Shown here in pieces: positions 6,070-9,611 of a stretch of 9,611 nucleotides of DNA; the first letter of the stretch is position 1; the number at the start of each line of letters is the position of its first letter. The translations under genes and the position numbers were made by a program. Origin of the DNA: Campylobacterota bacterium. GTDB taxonomy: Bacteria > Campylobacterota > Campylobacteria > Campylobacterales > SZUA-545. The notes under the pieces were generated by a model. It was not told the origin of the DNA. It saw nothing but the letters and a program-made list of their open reading frames with translations, and made no database searches. The stretch covers positions 1-9,611 of the forward strand of contig PWVP01000031.1 in NCBI GenBank assembly GCA_003561815.1. The letters run 5' to 3'.

Positions 6070-6489
6070 GTGCAACAGATTGAGGCGGGGGGCCAAACAG
6101 ACTCCAAAACCCTAAGGAGTGCTGCTGCAAAAACTCAGCACCAAACAGCACTGGTGGTGGATGGCCACGCAGCTAGCCAAGAGGTGGCTATCCGAATGCT
6201 AGAGCGCACTTTTGACGAAGTGCATGGCGCACAGGATGCGGCCCATGCGCTTAAGCTTCTTGGTGTGTGGCGCTACGACTTTGTCCTGGTGGATATGGGG
6301 CTTCAGCCAGCCATTAGTCGCCAGCTTATTCGATCGCTAAAAGAGATCTCTACTGCGACCTTTGTGGTGGCAGTTGTCGACTCCTGGCGCGAACGAGAGG
6401 AGGTGCAGATGGCTGATCGCGTCTTTGTTAAACCAGCCATCGGGGCACTACTGCACTCTGCCATTTTGCAAGCCACCGAGCAACTCTAA
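6070..6489 (+). CDS. Stand-alone receiver-like (REC) protein, non-canonical active site
   Basis: A 139-residue protein read from GTG at 6070, with AAAGG/CAGGG just upstream. Residues about 26-138 match a CheY-like receiver fold: TALVVDG (26-32), DFVLVD with acceptor-position Asp75 (70-75), and FVKPA with Lys121 (119-123). The acidic pair normally written DD is Asp31-Gly32, and the conserved Thr/Ser after strand 4 appears to be Val (AVVDSW, 101-106). The Mg2+ site and the signalling switch are therefore probably impaired. There is no output domain and no adjacent histidine kinase. Residues 1-25 are a polar extension. It could act as a protein-interaction module rather than a phospho-switch. 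It converges on the coiled-coil gene at 6528 and stands 207 bp from aspB. The receiver assignment is moderately firm; partner and role are unknown. Confidence 0.68.
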   Translation: MQQIEAGGQTDSKTLRSAAAKTQHQTALVVDGHAASQEVAIRMLERTFDEVHGAQDAAHALKLLGVWRYDFVLVDMGLQPAISRQLIRSLKEISTATFVVAVVDSWREREEVQMADRVFVKPAIGALLHSAILQATEQL

Positions 6490-6529
6490 AAACAAGAGCA
6501 GAGTATGCTAATAGAGCACGCTCTGCTCT
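6488..6529 (-). terminator. Long hairpin terminator between convergent genes
   Basis: AGAGCAGAG (6495-6503) and CTCTGCTCT (6521-6529) are perfect complements. An inner TGCT/AGCA stem (6506-6509 and 6515-6518) extends the fold. On the - strand the hairpin is followed by TGTTTTT (6494-6488), which makes an intrinsic terminator for the coiled-coil gene whose TAG lies in its first arm. On the + strand no T-run follows, so it would act less strongly there. Confidence 0.7.
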
Positions 6530-7346
6530 ACCCTCTTCGGGTCTTGCCTAGGTTTTCCAGGATGCTGCCGCTTAGCTGCTTTAGCCACGCATCAAACCTC
6601 TCAAGCGGCTCTTTTTTTAGGTTTTCACGCTCTTGAGCGATACGCTGGTGGCTCTTTTTTAGCTTCTCTATCTTCTCAAGCATCTCGTTTTCTTTGCGAG
6701 AGAGGTTATCGGGAGTGTTGGCCTGGTGGATCCGAAGAATTAACTTCTGTGCCCTTTTTAGATCCACTCTTGTTTGGGCGCTATTTGCATCATAAACCCC
6801 TTGATCCACCATCTCCAACAACGCCTCCGTCAATGGACCCGATGGGATGAACTGTGCCATCTGTCTATCCTCGGCATGCTCCTCCTCTGTGCCAACCAGA
6901 ACCTCCCTTAGCCGATCGAAACTGAGGCCACGCACATCCTCCAGAGTGAGTTCTGCCGCCTGCCTCAAAGAGTCCAGTATAGCCTCGGTCACCAAAAGCT
7001 CAGAGCTAATACGATCATGCTCCCGCTCCAGCTGCGCAGACCCCATCCGCTTCTCTTTGGTGGCATGCAGCAGCCTCATGCGCACCTGCTCTACCTTGCC
7101 AGCTACGACACCGTCATCGCGACGAGAGAAAATGGGGATATACTTAGAGGTCCCCTCGATCGCCTCTCGGATCGACGAGGGGATATCAGCCACCTCTTTA
7201 GCCTCTAAAATCGCCTCAAAGAAGCTCTTTCGAACTTGCTCTTTTAGGGTGTAGCCATACTTAGAGAAGTAGATAGCGACAAACTGCTTTAGCTGTGAGA
7301 GGGCATCTTTCTCTTTCAACAGGGCACTTGCCTCCTGTGAATCCAT
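6528..7346 (-). CDS. Unrecognised helical/coiled-coil protein divergent from the helicase gene
   Basis: The frame opens at an ATG at 7415, but the start at 7344-7346 is preferred. It has a near-ideal TTAGGAG ribosome-binding site four bases upstream, and a -10-like TATGAT at 7428-7433 would put the transcript start next to the upstream ATG. The product is then 272 residues, highly charged and mainly helical. There is no signal peptide, no membrane segment and no catalytic motif I can name. Residues 1-65 form an amphipathic helical region (QFVAIYFSKYGYTLKEQV). Residues about 85-165 are Arg/Glu-rich helices, and about 216-250 is a strong coiled coil (MLEKIEKLKKSHQRIAQERE). It does not resemble any family I know. 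Its position head-to-head with a PLD-SNF2 helicase gene suggests, by inference only, a role in the same accessory locus. Confidence 0.72.
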   Translation of the reverse strand: MDSQEASALLKEKDALSQLKQFVAIYFSKYGYTLKEQVRKSFFEAILEAKEVADIPSSIREAIEGTSKYIPIFSRRDDGVVAGKVEQVRMRLLHATKEKRMGSAQLEREHDRISSELLVTEAILDSLRQAAELTLEDVRGLSFDRLREVLVGTEEEHAEDRQMAQFIPSGPLTEALLEMVDQGVYDANSAQTRVDLKRAQKLILRIHQANTPDNLSRKENEMLEKIEKLKKSHQRIAQERENLKKEPLERFDAWLKQLSGSILENLGKTRRG

Positions 7347-7427
7347 GCCGCTCCTAACCAAACAGGTAACGCATCGCATCTGAAGCAGACGAAGCAGGCC
7401 ACGCGCACCCTGCATAAGATCAAAATC

Positions 7428-7433
7428 ATCATA
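7428..7433 (-). promoter_or_regulatory. Candidate -10 box of the coiled-coil gene
   Basis: TATGAT on the - strand, within an AT-rich stretch and without a recognisable -35. The transcript would begin near 7421, leaving about 75 nt before the preferred ATG at 7346. This supports the internal start over the ATG at 7415. Confidence 0.35.
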
Positions 7434-7483
7434 TCTAATCAGCTGATTGAAATTTAAAAAATCGCTAACTTAACTCGACTGGA

Positions 7484-7489
7484 TATAAT
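7484..7489 (+). promoter_or_regulatory. Candidate -10 box of the helicase gene
   Basis: A consensus TATAAT at 7484-7489, with TG four bases upstream (7480-7481) as a near-extended -10 and an A/T-rich stretch at 7447-7460. No proper -35 at the right distance. The start would be near 7496, giving a leader of about 30 nt that carries the palindrome and ribosome-binding site. The opposing -10 box lies about 50 bp away, so the two promoters are back to back. Confidence 0.55.
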
Positions 7490-7513
7490 AAGACCCAAAC
7501 ACCAAAAAAAGCG

Positions 7514-7525
7514 GATAGGCCTATC
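7514..7525. promoter_or_regulatory. Perfect 12-bp palindrome at the helicase start codon
   Basis: GATAGGCCTATC reads identically on both strands. Its left half includes the putative ribosome-binding site (GGATAGG, 7513-7519), and it ends one base before the TTG start at 7527. As DNA it could be a dimeric-repressor operator. As RNA it has no loop, so a hairpin is unlikely without melting the centre. Confidence 0.45.
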
Positions 7526-7526
7526 G

Positions 7527-9611
7527 TTGATTTTAGATAATAAGCAGCACGGCACGATCGCTACTACTTTAAAGCAGCACATACAGCCGGGCTGCGTTTT
7601 ATCGATCGCCACCGCCGGCTTCTCGATATATGCTTTCTCTGAACTACGCAAAGAGCTCGATCGCGCTGGCTCTTTACGCCTGCTTCTGGGCCAGCCAACA
7701 CTCAATGATGGGACTGCTGAGCGCAAGTATCGAAATACACTCATGCAGTCATACACCGCTAAAAGATGCGCCCACTGGCTCAAAAGAGCCGCTGAAATCA
7801 AACAGCCACACAGACCCGAAACCCTTAGCACCAACATCTACCATCTCCAACAGGAAGAGCCGGTTTCTATCTATGGCAACTCGCCCTTTACCATTGCCGG
7901 CCTAGGGTTGGCGCGGAGCGAGAAGACCGACCTAAACACACTCACAGACGACCCCGAAAGCTGCGCCGGGATAGCGGCGATGTTTGAAGCGCTCTGGCGC
8001 GACCCTGAAAGCCAGGACGCCAAAGCTGCGTTTTTAGGGCAACTAGAGCGCCTCCACCGGGACAACCCGCCCGAAACGCTCTATCTTGCTACGCTGTCAA
8101 ATCTTTTTAGGGACGAAGAGGGGCTAAAAGAAGAGGCCATCATCAAAACCAAAACCGGCTTCAAAGAGACCGTCGTCTGGAATAAGCTCTACAACTTTCA
8201 GCGCGACGGCGTCCTAGGGGCCATCGACAAGCTGGAAAAGCTGGGTGGCTGCATCATCGCCGACAGCGTGGGTCTGGGTAAGACCTTCGAAGCGCTGGCC
8301 GTGATCAAATACTACGAGCTGCGCAACGATCGGGTGCTGGTGCTCTGCCCTAAAAAGCTGCGCGAAAACTGGAGCGTCTATACGATCAACGACAAGCGCA
8401 ACGCCCTGGCGGCTGATCGCTTCAGCTACGATGTGCTCAACCACACCGACCTCACCCGGGAATCGGGCAAGTCAGGAGAGATCGATCTGCGCACGATCAA
8501 CTGGGGCAACTACGATCTGATCGTCATCGACGAATCCCACAACTTTCGCAACAACAACCCCAAAAAAGACGGCACCACCCGCTACTCCAAGCTCATGAAC
8601 GACATCATCAAATCAGGCGTCCGCACCAAAGTCCTCATGCTCTCCGCCACCCCGGTCAACAGCCGCCTGAGTGATCTCAAAAACCAGATCGCCTTTATCA
8701 CCGAAGGCGATCAGGGGGCGTTTGCCAAAGAGGGCATCGCCAACATCGAAAGCGCCCTAAACCGCGCCCAGAAACGATTCAACATCTGGCAGGAGCAAGA
8801 CGCGCCCAAACGCAACATCCAGAACCTGCTGGAAACGATGAATTTCGAGTATTTCAAACTCCTGGATCTTGTCACCATCGCCCGCTCAAGAAAGCACATC
8901 GAGAAATACTACGATACGGCCAGCATCGGTGACTTCCCCGAGCGCCTCAAGCCCAAAAATATCAAAGCCCCCATCGATACGGACGATGAGTTCCCCGCAC
9001 TCATGGAGATCAACCGCACCATCCGCAAACTCACCCTAGGCATCTACTCTCCCATCCTCTATGTCCTGCCCGGCAGGATAGAGGAGTACAACGCCAAATA
9101 CGACACAGCCATCGAAGGGGGCCGCTTCTCCCAAGCCGACCGGGAGCGAAGCCTGGTCCACCTCATGCGGGTCAATCTCCTCAAACGCATGGAGAGCTCG
9201 ATCCACTCCTTTGGCCTCACGCTGGAAAAGCTGATCGACAAGATCGACTCGTTTCTTGAAAAGATCGATCGCCACGAAGAGAGCCTGAGCGAAGAGCGGG
9301 GCATCCTGGACATCGACCCCGATGATGAAGCCCTGGAGGGCAGCCTAGTGGGCAACAAGGTCAAAGTCCTCATTCAGGATCTAGACACCGTCCGGATGAA
9401 GCAGGACCTGGAAGAAGACAGGCAAAAGCTGTCCTATCTCCTGAGCGAAACCCAAAAGATCAGCCCAACCCGTGACGCGAAGCTGCACGAGCTAAAGAGC
9501 CTGATCCTCTCCAAGGCCAACACCCCCATCAACCCCGGCAACAAAAAGCTCATCATCTTCACCGCCTTCGCCGATTCGGCGGAGTATCTCTACAAACAGA
9601 TAGCCCCGTGG
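7527..9611 (+). CDS. SNF2-family helicase with N-terminal PLD-like domain (3' end outside window)
   Basis: An open frame of 695 codons running off the right edge. The frame is open from 7458; no ATG occurs until 7743, well inside conserved sequence. TTG at 7527 is chosen because it follows GGATAGG by seven bases and gives the family-like opening ILDN. Residues about 10-125 are a phospholipase-D-like region (LSIATAGFSIYAF; YGNSPFTIAGLGL at 116-128). The catalytic HxK reads H106-L-Q108, so nuclease chemistry is doubtful. SNF2 motor motifs follow: Walker A DSVGLGKT (246-253), DESH (335-338), LSATPVNSR (372-380), a long helical insert (about 400-660) with TIARSRKHIEKYY, and the first strand of the second lobe, KLIIFTAFADS (674-684). 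Such PLD-SNF2 proteins translocate on DNA using ATP and, from general knowledge, sit beside methyltransferase or restriction genes in defence islands. The partner genes would lie beyond this window. Confidence 0.9.
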   Translation, partial: MILDNKQHGTIATTLKQHIQPGCVLSIATAGFSIYAFSELRKELDRAGSLRLLLGQPTLNDGTAERKYRNTLMQSYTAKRCAHWLKRAAEIKQPHRPETLSTNIYHLQQEEPVSIYGNSPFTIAGLGLARSEKTDLNTLTDDPESCAGIAAMFEALWRDPESQDAKAAFLGQLERLHRDNPPETLYLATLSNLFRDEEGLKEEAIIKTKTGFKETVVWNKLYNFQRDGVLGAIDKLEKLGGCIIADSVGLGKTFEALAVIKYYELRNDRVLVLCPKKLRENWSVYTINDKRNALAADRFSYDVLNHTDLTRESGKSGEIDLRTINWGNYDLIVIDESHNFRNNNPKKDGTTRYSKLMNDIIKSGVRTKVLMLSATPVNSRLSDLKNQIAFITEGDQGAFAKEGIANIESALNRAQKRFNIWQEQDAPKRNIQNLLETMNFEYFKLLDLVTIARSRKHIEKYYDTASIGDFPERLKPKNIKAPIDTDDEFPALMEINRTIRKLTLGIYSPILYVLPGRIEEYNAKYDTAIEGGRFSQADRERSLVHLMRVNLLKRMESSIHSFGLTLEKLIDKIDSFLEKIDRHEESLSEERGILDIDPDDEALEGSLVGNKVKVLIQDLDTVRMKQDLEEDRQKLSYLLSETQKISPTRDAKLHELKSLILSKANTPINPGNKKLIIFTAFADSAEYLYKQIAPW

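Noticed and set aside
7347..7415. Upstream ATG at 7413-7415 as start of the coiled-coil protein
   Set aside because: It has no ribosome-binding site and would lie at the very 5' end of the predicted transcript; the internal ATG at 7346 has an excellent TTAGGAG.
7542..7580. Direct repeat AAGCAGCAC at 7542 and 7572
   Set aside because: Only two 9-bp copies in frame, each encoding Lys-Gln-His in the helicase N-terminus; too short to call a functional repeat.
7454..7905. Frames on both strands across 7454-7905 (127 codons on -, 91 codons on +)
   Set aside because: They lie over the N-terminal part of the helicase frame, which is continuous with the SNF2 motifs and family-like; the others are shadows with Cys/Ser-rich or Pro/Ser-rich composition.

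Overview
The window looks like chromosomal DNA from a bacterium of the Campylobacterota (Epsilonproteobacteria) with an unusually high GC content for that group, roughly mid-50s percent by eye. The placement is inference. It rests on the style of the DnaJ N-terminus and AspB, and on promoters that show a clear -10 box after a T-rich stretch but rarely a -35 box. I cannot fix a genus.

Positions 1-5862 are core, housekeeping-type DNA. On the + strand: the last 63 codons of GMP synthase (guaA); a promoter-plus-terminator unit that could make a short RNA of about 85 nt; a possible 20-residue hydrophobic peptide and a perfect 9-bp hairpin; uroporphyrinogen-III synthase (hemD); a complete zinc-finger DnaJ; and a tandem-domain universal stress protein. 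This block ends at a hairpin-rich convergent junction near 3204-3237. On the - strand comes a tightly coupled operon read in the order aspB (PLP aminotransferase, GTG start), a shortened AAA+/Fis-type regulator overlapping it by 4 bp, and a PAS-containing protein overlapping the regulator by 23 bp. The last two look like an eroded NtrC/NtrB-type pair: the AAA+ protein has a good P-loop and Fis helix-turn-helix but no GAFTGA loop, and the PAS protein has no phospho-acceptor histidine box.

From about 5.9 kb to the end the character changes to accessory DNA. A stand-alone receiver-like protein with altered active-site residues (6070-6489, +) converges on an unrecognised coiled-coil protein (6528-7346, -), with a long hairpin between them. 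Divergent from the coiled-coil gene is a long gene that runs off the window (7527-9611, +). It encodes a SNF2-family helicase with an N-terminal phospholipase-D-like region, of the kind found in restriction and phage-defence neighbourhoods. It has a TTG start and no stop in the window. A perfect 12-bp palindrome sits between its ribosome-binding site and start codon.

A background feature of the whole window is the palindrome CGATCG, which I counted 27 times in 9.6 kb where about two or three would be expected by chance. No rRNA, tRNA, insertion sequence or CRISPR array was seen.
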